A stretch of DNA of 64,000 nucleotides from contig JAMPXP010000002.1 in the NCBI GenBank assembly GCA_023701135.1, forward strand, positions 227,936 through 291,935, given 5' to 3'. Positions 40,508 to 49,082 of this stretch are shown piece by piece. A model generated the notes under the pieces. That model did no database searches. It was not told where the DNA came from and saw only the letters and a program-made list of their open reading frames with translations. A program made the translations under genes and the position numbers. Positions within the stretch are counted from its first letter, which is position 1; every line of letters begins with the position of its first letter. This stretch comes from Desulfobacula sp. (GTDB lineage: Bacteria; Desulfobacterota; Desulfobacteria; Desulfobacterales; Desulfobacteraceae).

Positions 40508-41345
40508 TCACCCGGCATTCATTTAAAAAGGCATGGCGTTCCGTTGTTTTTTCCAGGACAAGGTAGTCCGACATGCTGATCACAAGGGTGGCATTTTTAC
40601 TGCCTTCTTTTCTCAGCCCTTTTAAAATCATGGGGTTGTCCCCGATTCTTTTGTCCCGGACCGCCTGATCCAGGTTGCAGACATATTTGCAGATCCCGTT
40701 TTGAACCGCAAATTCCCTGGAGATAAAGACCGAGGAATAGACGTCATGGCCCTGTTCACTGACAATGACGGGGTCAAGAACAGGTTCGATGTCAAGCCCC
40801 CTTGCATCAATCACCAGGCCTGAATATAGGCTTTTTCCGATGACCGGAAGAATTTTCGGGTTAATTTCAGGATTTATTTTGGGGATCTGCCGGATTTCTT
40901 CAGGCAGTACCAATTGCAAAAAACCGCCAAACAGGCTGGTTTTAAGAGTTATTTCAACAGCAAGGGCAGAGGTGTAAATTTGTTTTGAGACCGGGGCTTC
41001 CCGTGCCGTTTTTTCCAGCCCGGCCAGGATGATTAAGTTTTCCGAGGCATAATCGCTCACCGTCCATTCATTATTGATTTTGATCTGTTTCAAGGTCGAA
41101 AGGATGTTTTTCACGGCCTCGGCCTTGGCATACAAGAAAACCGATTCTTTTGACACCGGGCTCTGATCCGCCGGAGAGGCTTTTCCGGAAGCCGTGATCA
41201 TCCCCGTGGTCCAGTTGACGGTTCCGGTCTCAAATTTTGTGATGCAGTCTCCGTCGGAATTCATTTCCGGGGCGGCCAGGCCGCCTGGCGGAAGGGCAAA
41301 CACATAGATGAGGATAAAAACGGCGAGAAGCCGGAATTTTTTCAT
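40491..41345 (-). CDS. Secreted protein of unknown function (LPP20-like?)
   Basis: A 284-residue exported protein with a clear signal peptide (KKFRLLAVFILIYVFALPPG, cleavage after LAA). The mature part contains a segment reminiscent of LPP20/FlgP-type envelope proteins: SVFLYAKAEAVKNILSTLKQ, followed by ASENLIILAGLEKTAREAP and SLYSGLVIDARGLDIEPVLD. The rest is not recognised. The C-terminus ends with a strand-rich region and no anchor. Its 3' end overlaps panC, and mobB lies 15 bp upstream, so it may share the IHF-mobB transcript. Confidence 0.65.
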   Translation of the reverse strand: MKKFRLLAVFILIYVFALPPGGLAAPEMNSDGDCITKFETGTVNWTTGMITASGKASPADQSPVSKESVFLYAKAEAVKNILSTLKQIKINNEWTVSDYASENLIILAGLEKTAREAPVSKQIYTSALAVEITLKTSLFGGFLQLVLPEEIRQIPKINPEINPKILPVIGKSLYSGLVIDARGLDIEPVLDPVIVSEQGHDVYSSVFISREFAVQNGICKYVCNLDQAVRDKRIGDNPMILKGLRKEGSKNATLVISMSDYLVLEKTTERHAFLNECRVIIVRD

Positions 41346-41359
41346 GGGATGGCCACCTT

Positions 41360-41890
41360 CTATTTTCTCAGATGGTTTTCTTCGATAAAATCGGCAAGCC
41401 CACTGATGTCTTCAAGCCCGAACAAGGGGACATGGGGCCGAAAATCAGAATCGGTGACAAAGGCGAGAAGGGTGTCATCATTCATGCACAGGGGCTCTTT
41501 ATGTCCGCTGTTCATTCTGAAAATTTCTATTTTGGGAAGTTTCTGGCTTTTAAACCCTTCGGCCAGAATAATATCCACCCCGGAAAGATAGGCCTGCATC
41601 TTTTCGATATCGCTTGTCCGATCATCCTTGAGCATGGCGATCTTGTCGTCGGTAATCACCAGAACGGCATGGGCGCCGGCTCTTTTATGACGCCAACTGT
41701 CCTTGCCCTCCGTGTCTATTTCAAACCCGTGATGGGCATGCTTGACGGTTCCGATCCGATACCCGCGCCGGGTCAGTTCTGCGATCAGTTTTTCCAGAAG
41801 GGTTGTCTTGCCGGAATCGGATTTTCCCACAATGGTGATAATGTCTGTCCGTCCGGCAGATACGGGGGAAAGGCTTGCACTATCGGACAT
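41360..41890 (-). CDS. mobB: Molybdopterin-guanine dinucleotide biosynthesis adaptor MobB
   Basis: A 176-residue P-loop GTPase-like protein that assists insertion or synthesis of the molybdenum guanine-dinucleotide cofactor. The Walker A is TIVGKSDSGKTTLLEKLIAE; GTVKHAHHGFEIDTEGKDSW and DIILAEGFKSQKLPKIEIFR are diagnostic. The ATG at 41890 follows the IHF stop after 1 bp with AAGGAC upstream; an earlier in-frame ATG at 41917 would lie inside the IHF gene. It supports use of molybdo- or tungsto-enzymes by the host. Confidence 0.9.
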   Translation of the reverse strand: MSDSASLSPVSAGRTDIITIVGKSDSGKTTLLEKLIAELTRRGYRIGTVKHAHHGFEIDTEGKDSWRHKRAGAHAVLVITDDKIAMLKDDRTSDIEKMQAYLSGVDIILAEGFKSQKLPKIEIFRMNSGHKEPLCMNDDTLLAFVTDSDFRPHVPLFGLEDISGLADFIEENHLRK

Positions 41891-41891
41891 C

Positions 41892-42182
41892 TCAGTCCTT
41901 ATGCCCGTTGATTTCATCCCTCAGCCGGCCGGCGCATTTAAAGGTGACCACCCGTCTTTTTCCCAGCATCATGTCTTTGCCGGTGGCCGGGTTTCTTCCT
42001 TTGCGGGGTGACTTTTCATTAACCTGGAATTTGCCGAAGCCTGAAATCATAATGTCCTCTCCGGCAGTCAAGGTTTCTTTGATGATTTCAAGCATGGTTT
42101 CAATAATGTCTTTGGCCTGGGAGGGGGTATAATTATTTTTCCCGGCTATTTTTTCAATGATGGTTGTTTTTGTAAAGGCCAC
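41892..42182 (-). CDS. ihfA: IHF/HU-family nucleoid protein (IHF-alpha-like)
   Basis: A 96-residue DNA-bending protein. TKTTIIEKIAGKNNYTPSQA, then SGFGKFQVNEKSPRKGRNP and TGKDMMLGKRRVVTFKCAGR match HU/IHF, including the Arg-Asn-Pro beta-arm (GRNPATGKDMM) that intercalates DNA. The C-terminal extension and divergence favour IHF-alpha over HU, but that choice is not certain. IHF commonly assists sigma-54 activation by bending DNA between enhancer and promoter, so it could help at sites such as 33680-33941. It is first in a run with mobB and the secreted-protein gene. Confidence 0.85.
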   Translation of the reverse strand: MAFTKTTIIEKIAGKNNYTPSQAKDIIETMLEIIKETLTAGEDIMISGFGKFQVNEKSPRKGRNPATGKDMMLGKRRVVTFKCAGRLRDEINGHKD

Positions 42183-42311
42183 TGTTCTTTGTTTCCTATA
42201 TTAACTGTTTAAAATTAAACAAGATATTTACTTTGGTTCTCGGGCAATGTCAAGGCCTAAAAAACAGGGCCCAATTATTTTATGGGCCTGCCCGGGCCGG
42301 TCTTGTTCATC

Positions 42312-42335
42312 AAAGCGGGTCCTGCTTTTTTTATT
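42312..42335 (+). terminator. Weak terminator-like hairpin between ihfA and the kinase-family gene
   Basis: AAAGC (42312-42316) can pair with GCTTT (42324-42328), followed by a T-run and ATT. The stem is short. Just upstream, AGGGCCCA...TGGGCCTG forms another hairpin. There is no plus-strand gene upstream, so a leader or attenuator for the downstream gene is as likely as a terminator. The 236-bp gap holds nothing else visible. Confidence 0.3.
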
Positions 42336-42418
42336 GCATAACCCGAAAAAGGAAGGTATTAATTTTATCAAATTTTTTTATACAAATAAGAGGGATACTG
42401 CAAAAATATATTTAAATT

Positions 42419-42925
42419 ATGATGAAAACCAATAAAAACATCGCATTGATCGGCATGCCGGCCGCCGGAAAGAGCAGCATCGGACGTCTCCTGGCTGAAA
42501 AACTGGATTATGACTTCATTGACTCGGATGATCTGATCCAATCCGGAGAAGGCCGGACCCTGGCCGAGATTATTTGTGACAAGGGTCTGGCCCGGTTTTT
42601 AGAGATTGAGGAAAAACATATCCTGGGCATCACACCCGAACGCCATGTGATTGCCACGGGCGGAAGTGCCGTATACAGCAAAAAAGCCATGACCCATCTT
42701 TCGCGGACCTGTACCGTTCTTTATCTGTTTATTGATCTTCCCGGACTGTTGACCCGGTTGTCGGATATCACTGCCCGGGGGGTGGCCATTAAACCCGGAA
42801 AAACCATTGAAGATCTTTATGCGGAAAGAACCCCCTTATACGATCAATACAGCGATATCAAAATTGATTGCAGTTCTCTGACCCTGGAGCAGGTTGTTGA
42901 ACGGGCGGTTGCCGCCCTAATCTGA
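42419..42925 (+). CDS. Shikimate kinase-family P-loop kinase
   Basis: A 168-residue small-molecule kinase. The P-loop is IALIGMPAAGKSSIGRLLAE, followed by the substrate-side Asp motif DFIDSDDLIQ and a Gly-rich loop VIATGGSAVYS; the lid carries RTPLYDQYSDIKID. These place it in the AroK/shikimate-kinase family. Two points differ from standard AroK: the usual GGG is GGS, and the canonical FR..E context is RFLEIEE, so another substrate is possible. No Shine-Dalgarno precedes the ATG-ATG start. It overlaps the convergent alr gene by 9 bp. Confidence 0.7.
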   Translation: MMKTNKNIALIGMPAAGKSSIGRLLAEKLDYDFIDSDDLIQSGEGRTLAEIICDKGLARFLEIEEKHILGITPERHVIATGGSAVYSKKAMTHLSRTCTVLYLFIDLPGLLTRLSDITARGVAIKPGKTIEDLYAERTPLYDQYSDIKIDCSSLTLEQVVERAVAALI

Positions 42926-44068
42926 ATAGATCCGCTTGACCCTTGGCGTCAGGGCGCAGACAATCTCATAGCTGATGGTCCGGACCCGGTCTGCCAGCTC
43001 ATCGGCGCCAAGGGTTTCCCTTCCCTGGCACCCCATGAGAATGACCTCATCCCCGACGGCGACACCCGGGATATGTCCCACGTCAATGAGGGTCTGGTCC
43101 ATGCAGACCCGGCCGACGATGGGGGCTCTTTGGCCGTTGACCAGCATTTGGCCGTTGGATGAAAACAGCCTTGAAAATCCGTCGGCATAACCGATGGGCA
43201 CCGAGGCAAGGGTGGTGGCGGTTTGGGTTTCATGGGTGATGCCGTAACTGACGAAAAACCCTTTCGGCACTTTTCGGACCGAGGTCACAAGGGATTTCAG
43301 GGTCATGACCGGAAAAAGACTTACCCTTGTCCGGTCCACCTCCCTGGAAGGATAGAGCCCGTAAAGGGAGATGCCGGCCCTGACCATATCATAATGGGCC
43401 TCCGGAAATTCAATGATGCCGGCGCTATTGGCCGCATGCCGAAGTTCAATGGCTATCCCGGCCTTGTCCAGGTCGGACAGCAGGGTGTCAAAGATCTCAA
43501 TCTGGAGCCGGGTATAGGTTTTATCCCGGCTGTCCGCTACGGCAAAATGGGTGTAGATGCCCTGAAGATTCAGGCCTGGCAGGCGCATGATGTCCCTGAT
43601 GTCCCGGACGGCCTTCTTCCGGATATCCGGGTCCCTTGGAATTTCCGTAAGAATCATGCCCACCCGCCCCATTCCCGTATCCACCTTTAAATGGACCCGT
43701 AGGGGTTTGGCAAAGGTTTTGGCCTGGGAGGACAATCGGGCCGCCATCTCAAGGTCATATACGGTGACGGTGATATCCAGATCCGAGGCCTGGACTGCCT
43801 GGGAGGGATGAATATATCCCAGCACCAGGATCGGTGCGGAGATGCCGGCATTGCGGAGTTCCACTGCTTCATGGAGCCGGGCCACCCCCACCCAGCTTGC
43901 TCCGCTTGCAAGGGCTTTTTGGGCCACCCGGACGGCCCCGTGGCCGTAGCCGTCGGCCTTGGCCACGGCCATAAACCGGCAGGACGGACGCATCAAGGCG
44001 CTCAGGCCTTGAATATTTTTTCCCAGGGCATCAAGATCGATGCAGGCAGAGATCAGGGGATAATCCAT
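42917..44068 (-). CDS. alr: Alanine racemase
   Basis: A 383-residue PLP enzyme that converts L- to D-alanine for peptidoglycan. The PLP lysine is in FMAVAKADGYGHGAVRVA near residue 38. VHLKVDTGMGRVGMI, GIYTHFAVADSRDKTYT and the catalytic Tyr region FVSYGITHETQTAT are present, ending in a C-terminal beta domain (GRVCMDQTLIDVGHIPG). The ATG at 44068 is preferred: AAAGGAA is 8 nt upstream, and an ATG at 44095 adds nine unlikely residues. It lies directly downstream of nrdG. Confidence 0.93.
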   Translation of the reverse strand: MDYPLISACIDLDALGKNIQGLSALMRPSCRFMAVAKADGYGHGAVRVAQKALASGASWVGVARLHEAVELRNAGISAPILVLGYIHPSQAVQASDLDITVTVYDLEMAARLSSQAKTFAKPLRVHLKVDTGMGRVGMILTEIPRDPDIRKKAVRDIRDIMRLPGLNLQGIYTHFAVADSRDKTYTRLQIEIFDTLLSDLDKAGIAIELRHAANSAGIIEFPEAHYDMVRAGISLYGLYPSREVDRTRVSLFPVMTLKSLVTSVRKVPKGFFVSYGITHETQTATTLASVPIGYADGFSRLFSSNGQMLVNGQRAPIVGRVCMDQTLIDVGHIPGVAVGDEVILMGCQGRETLGADELADRVRTISYEIVCALTPRVKRIYSD

Positions 44069-44098
44069 GACATTTCCTTTTTTTGCCGGGCCCATGTT

Positions 44099-44803
44099 TT
44101 ATCGGACAACTGCCGAGACCCCATACTTTTCAATGATGTTCTTGAATTCAAGCATTTCCTCTTCGGAAAAAAAATGCTCGTCCCGGGTTAAAAATTCCGG
44201 GTCTAGGACCCTGACGTTCCGTGAACATTTCTGAAGGATATAACTTTTCGCCCCTCGGACCATTTGACCCATGTCATTTAAAATTTTCCTGCTGATCAGG
44301 GGCCGAACACAGGTGGTCCGGAATTCATAGTCCGGGGCCTTTTCCATGATAAGCCGGATACTGTCGCCGATGGCTGAGGCGTCAAATTTCCCCGGCGCCA
44401 CAAGGGAGTAATCCATCAGCCGGGTTTTGATATCCATGGAAATACAATCCACCAGGGCGTCTTCAAAGAGCCGTTCAAGCACTTTCGGTCTGCTGCCGTT
44501 GCTGTCAAGCTTGAGACGATAGCCCAGGTCCTTGATTTTCCGGCAGAAAGGGAGAAGGTCCGCCTGAAGCGTGGGCTCCCCCCCGGTAATCACCACCCCT
44601 TCCAGGAAGCCTTTGCGTTTTTCAAGAAAGGCAAAAATGTCCGCTTCATCCAGGAGCCGGCCGGCTCGGTCTTTGGAACCGGCCACCAGGTCCGGGTTAT
44701 GGCAGTAGGGACAGGAAAAATTGCATCCCTGGGTGAAGATAATGCAGGCAAGGGTCTTTGGAAAATCAAGAAGGGAATTTTTCTGGAATCCGCCGATGTT
44801 CAT
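44099..44803 (-). CDS. nrdG: Anaerobic ribonucleotide reductase-activating protein
   Basis: A 234-residue radical-SAM activase that makes the glycyl radical in NrdD. The cluster motif is TQGCNFSCPYCHNPDLV (CxxxCxxC) near residue 27-43, followed by LEGVVITGGEPTLQADLLP and, later, LDSNGSRPKV. Length is typical of the longer NrdG group. It is 9 bp after nrdD, as expected for a joint operon, and is probably controlled through the NrdR-like boxes upstream of nrdD. Confidence 0.93.
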   Translation of the reverse strand: MNIGGFQKNSLLDFPKTLACIIFTQGCNFSCPYCHNPDLVAGSKDRAGRLLDEADIFAFLEKRKGFLEGVVITGGEPTLQADLLPFCRKIKDLGYRLKLDSNGSRPKVLERLFEDALVDCISMDIKTRLMDYSLVAPGKFDASAIGDSIRLIMEKAPDYEFRTTCVRPLISRKILNDMGQMVRGAKSYILQKCSRNVRVLDPEFLTRDEHFFSEEEMLEFKNIIEKYGVSAVVR

Positions 44804-44812
44804 TCTGTCTTC

Positions 44813-46906
44813 TTATCCCGCCGTCTTATAGGTTTTCCGCATGCAGAATTCCGTCTGCTTCCCGCTGTTCCATTGGCATACCGGTCTTAGATACCCGACC
44901 ACCCGTGAATAGACTTCCGTCTCTGCATGGCAGGTATCACAGGTTGCATGTTCCCCGGCAAGGTATCCGTGGGAAGGACAGACACTGAAGGTGGGGGTCA
45001 GGGTGAAATAGGGCAGTTTAAATGAATTTGAAACTTTGCTGACCAGGTTCTTGACCACTTCGATATCGGTGACTTCCTCTCCCAGGAAGAGGTGCTGGAC
45101 CGTTCCGCCGGTGTATTTGGTCTGGAGGCGGTCCTGAAGCTCCAGGGCTTCGAAGAGGTCGTCGGTATAATTGACGGGCAGATGGGTGGAATTGGTATAA
45201 AAGGGGGATTTGCCCTCTTTGTATTCCGCTTCATTGGCGCAGAGGATATTCTCATATTTGGCCTTGTCCATGCTGGCAAACCGGAAGGTGGTGCCTTCGG
45301 CCGGGGTTGCCTCCAGGTTGAAGATTTCGCCGGTTTCCACCTGGATTTGTTCAATTCTGGTCCGAATATGGTCCATGACCCGTACGGCAAATTCCTGGCC
45401 TTTGGACGTGGCAATGCCTTCTTTCAGGAAATTGAGGCAGGCCTCGTTCATGCCGAGGATGCCGATGGTTGAAAAATGATTTCTCCAGTATACACCGGTG
45501 TTTTCCTTGATTTTGCGCAGATAGAATTTGGAATAGGGATACAGGTCGCCTTCGGTAAATTTTTCAAGGATTTTCCGTTTGATGGCCAGGGATTCGGCCG
45601 CCAGTTTGATGAGGGTATCCAGCCGCTTGAAAAAATCATCCTCATTCCCGGCAAGATAACCGATTCGCGGCAGGTTCAGGGTGACCACGCCGATGGAGCC
45701 GGTCAGGGGGTTGGCGCCAAAGAGACCGCCGCCCCGTTTTCTGAGTTCCCGGTTGTCCAGGCGCAACCGGCAGCACATGGACCTTGCATCCTCGGGGTCC
45801 ATATCGGAATTCACAAAATTTGAAAAATAGGGGATCCCGTATTTTCCGGTCATTTTCCAGATATTTTCAAGGTTGGGGTTGGTCCAGTCAAAATCCCGGG
45901 TAATATTGTATGTGGGGATGGGGAAGGTAAAGACCCGGCCCTTGGCATCCCCTTCCATCATGACCTCGGCAAAGGCGGCATTCAGGATATCCATTTCCGC
46001 CTGGAAATCTGCATAGGTCTGCTCCTTGTATTCGCCGCCGATGATGATGGGAGAGTTTTTCAAGGTGGACGGCACCGTCAGATCCATGGTGATATTGGTA
46101 AACGGGGTCTGGAACCCGACCCGGGTGGGGATATTGATATTAAAGACAAATTCCTGGAGGGCCTGTTTGACCTCTTTGTAATTTAATGCATCCTTCCAGA
46201 TAAAGGGGGCCAGAAGGGTGTCGAAATTGGACATGGCCTGGGCACCGGCCGCTTCTCCCTGGAGGGTATAGAAAAAATTCACGATCTGTCCCAGGGCGCT
46301 TCGGAAATGTTTGGGAGGAGAGGATTCCACCTTTCCGGCCACGCCTTTGAACCCTTCCAGGAGAAGGTCCTGGAGGTCCCAGCCCACACAGTAAACCGAT
46401 AAGAGGCTCAGGTCATGGAGATGAAGGTCCCCTGAATAATGGGCTTCCCGGACGGCCGGCGGATAAATCTTGTTGAGCCAGTATTCAGCCGTAACATCAG
46501 AGGAGATATAATTGTTGAGCCCCTGGAGGGAATAACTCATATTGCTGTTTTCCTTGACCTTCCAATCCATCCTCCGGATATAGGATTCCATGAGCCCCAC
46601 ATTTTCCTTGATGGCAATTTTCCGGATCTGGTTGTGCTGTTCCCGGTAAATAATATAGGCCTTGGCAGTTTTGTAAAATGGGGAATCCAGAAGCACCCGC
46701 TCTACAATGTCCTGGATTTCCTCCACTTCCGGGATGGGTCCCAGGCGCAGGTCCCTGGCCATGGAAATCACCTTCATGGTCATTTTCCGGGCTTCTTTTT
46801 CATTGAATTCACCGGTGGCCTCACCTGCCTTCTGAATGGCACGGGTTATTTTTGATGAATCAAAATCCGCTATTCTTCCGTCCCGCTTCCTGATTTGGTC
46901 AAACAT
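44813..46906 (-). CDS. nrdD: Anaerobic ribonucleoside-triphosphate reductase
   Basis: A 697-residue class III ribonucleotide reductase that makes deoxyribonucleotides without oxygen. The N-terminal ATP-cone allosteric domain (residues about 1-95: KRDGRIADFDSSKITRAIQK) precedes the catalytic barrel. LHDLSLLSVYCVGWDLQDLL and NINIPTRVGFQTPFTNITMD are landmarks. Near the C-terminus is the zinc site CPSHGYLAGEHATCDTCHAE, then the glycyl-radical motif SRVVGYLRPVCQWNSGKQ with Gly near 670. All key residues are present, so it looks active. Two NrdR-like boxes lie 98-144 bp upstream. Confidence 0.96.
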   Translation of the reverse strand: MFDQIRKRDGRIADFDSSKITRAIQKAGEATGEFNEKEARKMTMKVISMARDLRLGPIPEVEEIQDIVERVLLDSPFYKTAKAYIIYREQHNQIRKIAIKENVGLMESYIRRMDWKVKENSNMSYSLQGLNNYISSDVTAEYWLNKIYPPAVREAHYSGDLHLHDLSLLSVYCVGWDLQDLLLEGFKGVAGKVESSPPKHFRSALGQIVNFFYTLQGEAAGAQAMSNFDTLLAPFIWKDALNYKEVKQALQEFVFNINIPTRVGFQTPFTNITMDLTVPSTLKNSPIIIGGEYKEQTYADFQAEMDILNAAFAEVMMEGDAKGRVFTFPIPTYNITRDFDWTNPNLENIWKMTGKYGIPYFSNFVNSDMDPEDARSMCCRLRLDNRELRKRGGGLFGANPLTGSIGVVTLNLPRIGYLAGNEDDFFKRLDTLIKLAAESLAIKRKILEKFTEGDLYPYSKFYLRKIKENTGVYWRNHFSTIGILGMNEACLNFLKEGIATSKGQEFAVRVMDHIRTRIEQIQVETGEIFNLEATPAEGTTFRFASMDKAKYENILCANEAEYKEGKSPFYTNSTHLPVNYTDDLFEALELQDRLQTKYTGGTVQHLFLGEEVTDIEVVKNLVSKVSNSFKLPYFTLTPTFSVCPSHGYLAGEHATCDTCHAETEVYSRVVGYLRPVCQWNSGKQTEFCMRKTYKTAG

Positions 46907-47003
46907 GTATTCACCCCTTGAAATCTGATAGAAATTAACGTATCGTCTCTCAGTTTTGTATAACGGTTAATGATAAATGAAGTCAGACTGCAGGACCATA
47001 TTT

Positions 47004-47050
47004 AATCAACATATTGTTGCTTGTCAAGAAAAAAAATCTATATATTGTGG
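47004..47050. promoter_or_regulatory. Pair of NrdR-like boxes upstream of nrdD
   Basis: AATCAACATATTGTTG (47004-47019) matches the NrdR consensus ACACAATATATTGTGT at 11 of 16 positions, and AATCTATATATTGTGG (47035-47050) at 12 of 16. Their start-to-start distance is 31 bp, the usual three-turn spacing of paired NrdR boxes. The first contains the palindrome CAACATATTGTTG. Neither box is perfect. They sit in the gap between nrdD and the small membrane gene at 47077. Confidence 0.6.
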
Positions 47051-47076
47051 CTGCTGGAAATAATTTGGAGATATCG

Positions 47077-47325
47077 ATGCAACTGGATCAAAACCCTTTT
47101 TTCAGAAAACCCATCACGTCCTGGTATGATTCCAATTTTGTCTGCTGGACCGTTATGGTCCTCATGATCTTTGTCTTTATCTTTGCCATGGCCGGTATCA
47201 TTGTCGGGTCCGGCACAGGAGAATTTCAGGAATATGTCTGGTTTCCCACCCTTCTTTGTGTTTTCAGCCTGTTTCTGGTGCTGAAAATCGCCCTAAGGCT
47301 CAGACACCGCGCTAAAAACAACTAG
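47077..47325 (+). CDS. Small two-helix membrane protein, 82 aa
   Basis: An 82-residue protein with two hydrophobic helices, about residues 20-42 (FVCWTVMVLMIFVFIFAMAG) and 55-75 (WFPTLLCVFSLFLVLKIAL), and a basic C-terminus (RLRHRAKNN). I prefer the ATG at 47077, where GGAG lies about 7 nt upstream, over an open frame beginning at 47014 that overlaps the NrdR-like boxes. No family recognised. It is convergent with, and overlaps, the Nudix gene by 14 bp. Confidence 0.65.
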   Translation: MQLDQNPFFRKPITSWYDSNFVCWTVMVLMIFVFIFAMAGIIVGSGTGEFQEYVWFPTLLCVFSLFLVLKIALRLRHRAKNN

Positions 47326-47893
47326 GCGCCTTTACAACAATTTCAATGAGATGATATAGGATTTTGGCCGTCACCCCCCAGATCGTGACATCTTCATAGG
47401 GGTAGGTGAGGTGCATGACATTGGGCAGGCTGTGATCGAACCCTTTTTCTCTGTGAAGATCCACCAGGTATTTCATCGGAATATGAAATACCCTGGCAAT
47501 TTCAGCCGGATCATGGCGGATGGTATCCTTCTGGTTCCAGATGCCGATAAAGGCTTCAATGTCCTTGCTGTTAATGGTCTGGAAATGGCCGAGGGATCCG
47601 ATGACCTCCACGTTCTCCGAACGGATGCCCATTTCCTCGGCAAGTTCCCTTAGGGCCGTATCCCTTGTGGATTTGTCCGTTTCATCCTTGTGCCCCCCCG
47701 GAAAGGCCATCTGGTTGGCCCAGGGATACCCTTTTTTATCGGCCTTCTGGATAAACATGAGCCGGATCTCCTCGGTCATCGTGAACAGGGCCATAACACC
47801 GGTGGGTTCCAAGAGATCGTCATCGGGAAGTCCCGGGTGGGGGCTGTTCCGAACCGCAGCCCGGATAAGGTCCATACAGTTTTTTTGATTCAT
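47312..47893 (-). CDS. Nudix hydrolase (CoA pyrophosphatase-like)
   Basis: A 193-residue Nudix enzyme. The box GGHKDETDKSTRDTALRELA continues EEMG, fitting Gx5Ex7REUxEExGU. The preceding NQMAFPGGHKDE and the N-terminal LPDDDLLEPTGVMALF resemble the YeaB/NudL and NUDT7 CoA-diphosphatase group. The enzyme probably hydrolyses CoA or related nucleotide diphosphates in the cytoplasm; the exact substrate is uncertain. No close operon partner exists. Confidence 0.88.
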   Translation of the reverse strand: MNQKNCMDLIRAAVRNSPHPGLPDDDLLEPTGVMALFTMTEEIRLMFIQKADKKGYPWANQMAFPGGHKDETDKSTRDTALRELAEEMGIRSENVEVIGSLGHFQTINSKDIEAFIGIWNQKDTIRHDPAEIARVFHIPMKYLVDLHREKGFDHSLPNVMHLTYPYEDVTIWGVTAKILYHLIEIVVKAPSCF

Positions 47894-48047
47894 GACATCC
47901 TGATTTTAAATTCAATTCACCAATGCCTTGGAAAAATACAGGGAAAGACGGCCATTGTCAAATTCTAACCGCCTTCGAATCATACGCTAACACAACCGGC
48001 GTATAAAAGACTCCAGAAGAAAAAACCATGCATGAAAAGGAGTCCAT

Positions 48048-49082
48048 ATGCATCCCCCATATAAAGGTTCGGTCAATGACGGATCTGGTGAAATCATCAG
48101 GGATACCGTTCCCCCGCTTCATTCCGTTGAAGGCGGCGGCGCCGGAGCCCTTCACAACGTTCTGTATTCCCGTGAAAACCTGGATCTCCCTTCGACCTTG
48201 AAGGATTATCTGGCCTTGATGAGGCCAAAACAGTATGTGAAAAATATCTTTGTTTTTGCCCCCTTGTTTTTTGCATTGCCCATTGGCAATCCGGAACCAT
48301 TGCTGAACGCATTGACGGCGTTTATTGTGTTTTCAATGATGGCCAGTGCGGTTTATATCCTGAATGATTATTGTGATATGGAAAACGACCGGCTTCACCC
48401 CAAGAAAAAATTCAGGCCCTTGGCCGCAGGAAAGGTTTCCGGAACCGGCGCCCTCCTTTTGATGACAGGGTTATTGATGATCAGTGTCGCAAGCTGTCTG
48501 GCCTTTTTAAACCTTCAGGTACTGGCCCTGATCCTGGCATACCTGACCATCAATGTCATCTATACCTTAAAACTCAAGCACATCAGCCTCATTGACATCT
48601 TCATCATTTCCACCGGGTTTGTGATCCGGCTCTTTGTCGGAAGCTGTGCATCGGGGATGGAACTGTCCTATTCCATCATCGTCATGACCTTTCTGCTCTC
48701 TCTGTTTCTGGCCTTTGCCAAAAGACGGGATGATGTGTTGATCCTGATGGAAACCGGTCAGAAGATGAGGAAGAATATCGGCGGGTATAACCTGGAATTC
48801 ATCAATTCAGCCATGAGCATGATTTCTTCCATCATCCTGGTATCCTATATCATGTATACGATTTCTCCCGACATCATTGCAAAGCATCACACCGACAAGC
48901 TCTATCTGACCAGCCTGTTTGTCATGCTGGGGATCCTCAGATACCAGCAGATCACCTTTATCTACAAAAACAGCGGGGTGCCGACGGAAATCCTCATGAA
49001 GGACAAATTCATCCAACTGAGTATCATCTTCTGGGCCATTTCATTTTTAACCATCAAATATGCCGGTCCGTGGTTCCTATGA
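48048..49082 (+). CDS. UbiA-family polyprenyl-phosphate phosphoribosyltransferase (DPPR synthase-like)
   Basis: A 344-residue membrane protein with about nine helices. MRPKQYVKNIFVFAPLFFAL near residue 58 and the UbiA Asp motif ILNDYCDMENDRLHPKKKF continuing RPLAAG are characteristic of decaprenyl-phosphate phosphoribose (DPPR) synthase, which transfers phosphoribose from PRPP to polyprenyl phosphate. A second Asp-rich loop appears as FAKRRDDVLIL. It has a polar N-terminal extension of about 50 residues. AAGGAG precedes the ATG by about 6 nt. Three further genes in the same run suit a polyprenyl-linked pentose pathway. Other UbiA substrates cannot be excluded. Confidence 0.82.
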   Translation: MHPPYKGSVNDGSGEIIRDTVPPLHSVEGGGAGALHNVLYSRENLDLPSTLKDYLALMRPKQYVKNIFVFAPLFFALPIGNPEPLLNALTAFIVFSMMASAVYILNDYCDMENDRLHPKKKFRPLAAGKVSGTGALLLMTGLLMISVASCLAFLNLQVLALILAYLTINVIYTLKLKHISLIDIFIISTGFVIRLFVGSCASGMELSYSIIVMTFLLSLFLAFAKRRDDVLILMETGQKMRKNIGGYNLEFINSAMSMISSIILVSYIMYTISPDIIAKHHTDKLYLTSLFVMLGILRYQQITFIYKNSGVPTEILMKDKFIQLSIIFWAISFLTIKYAGPWFL

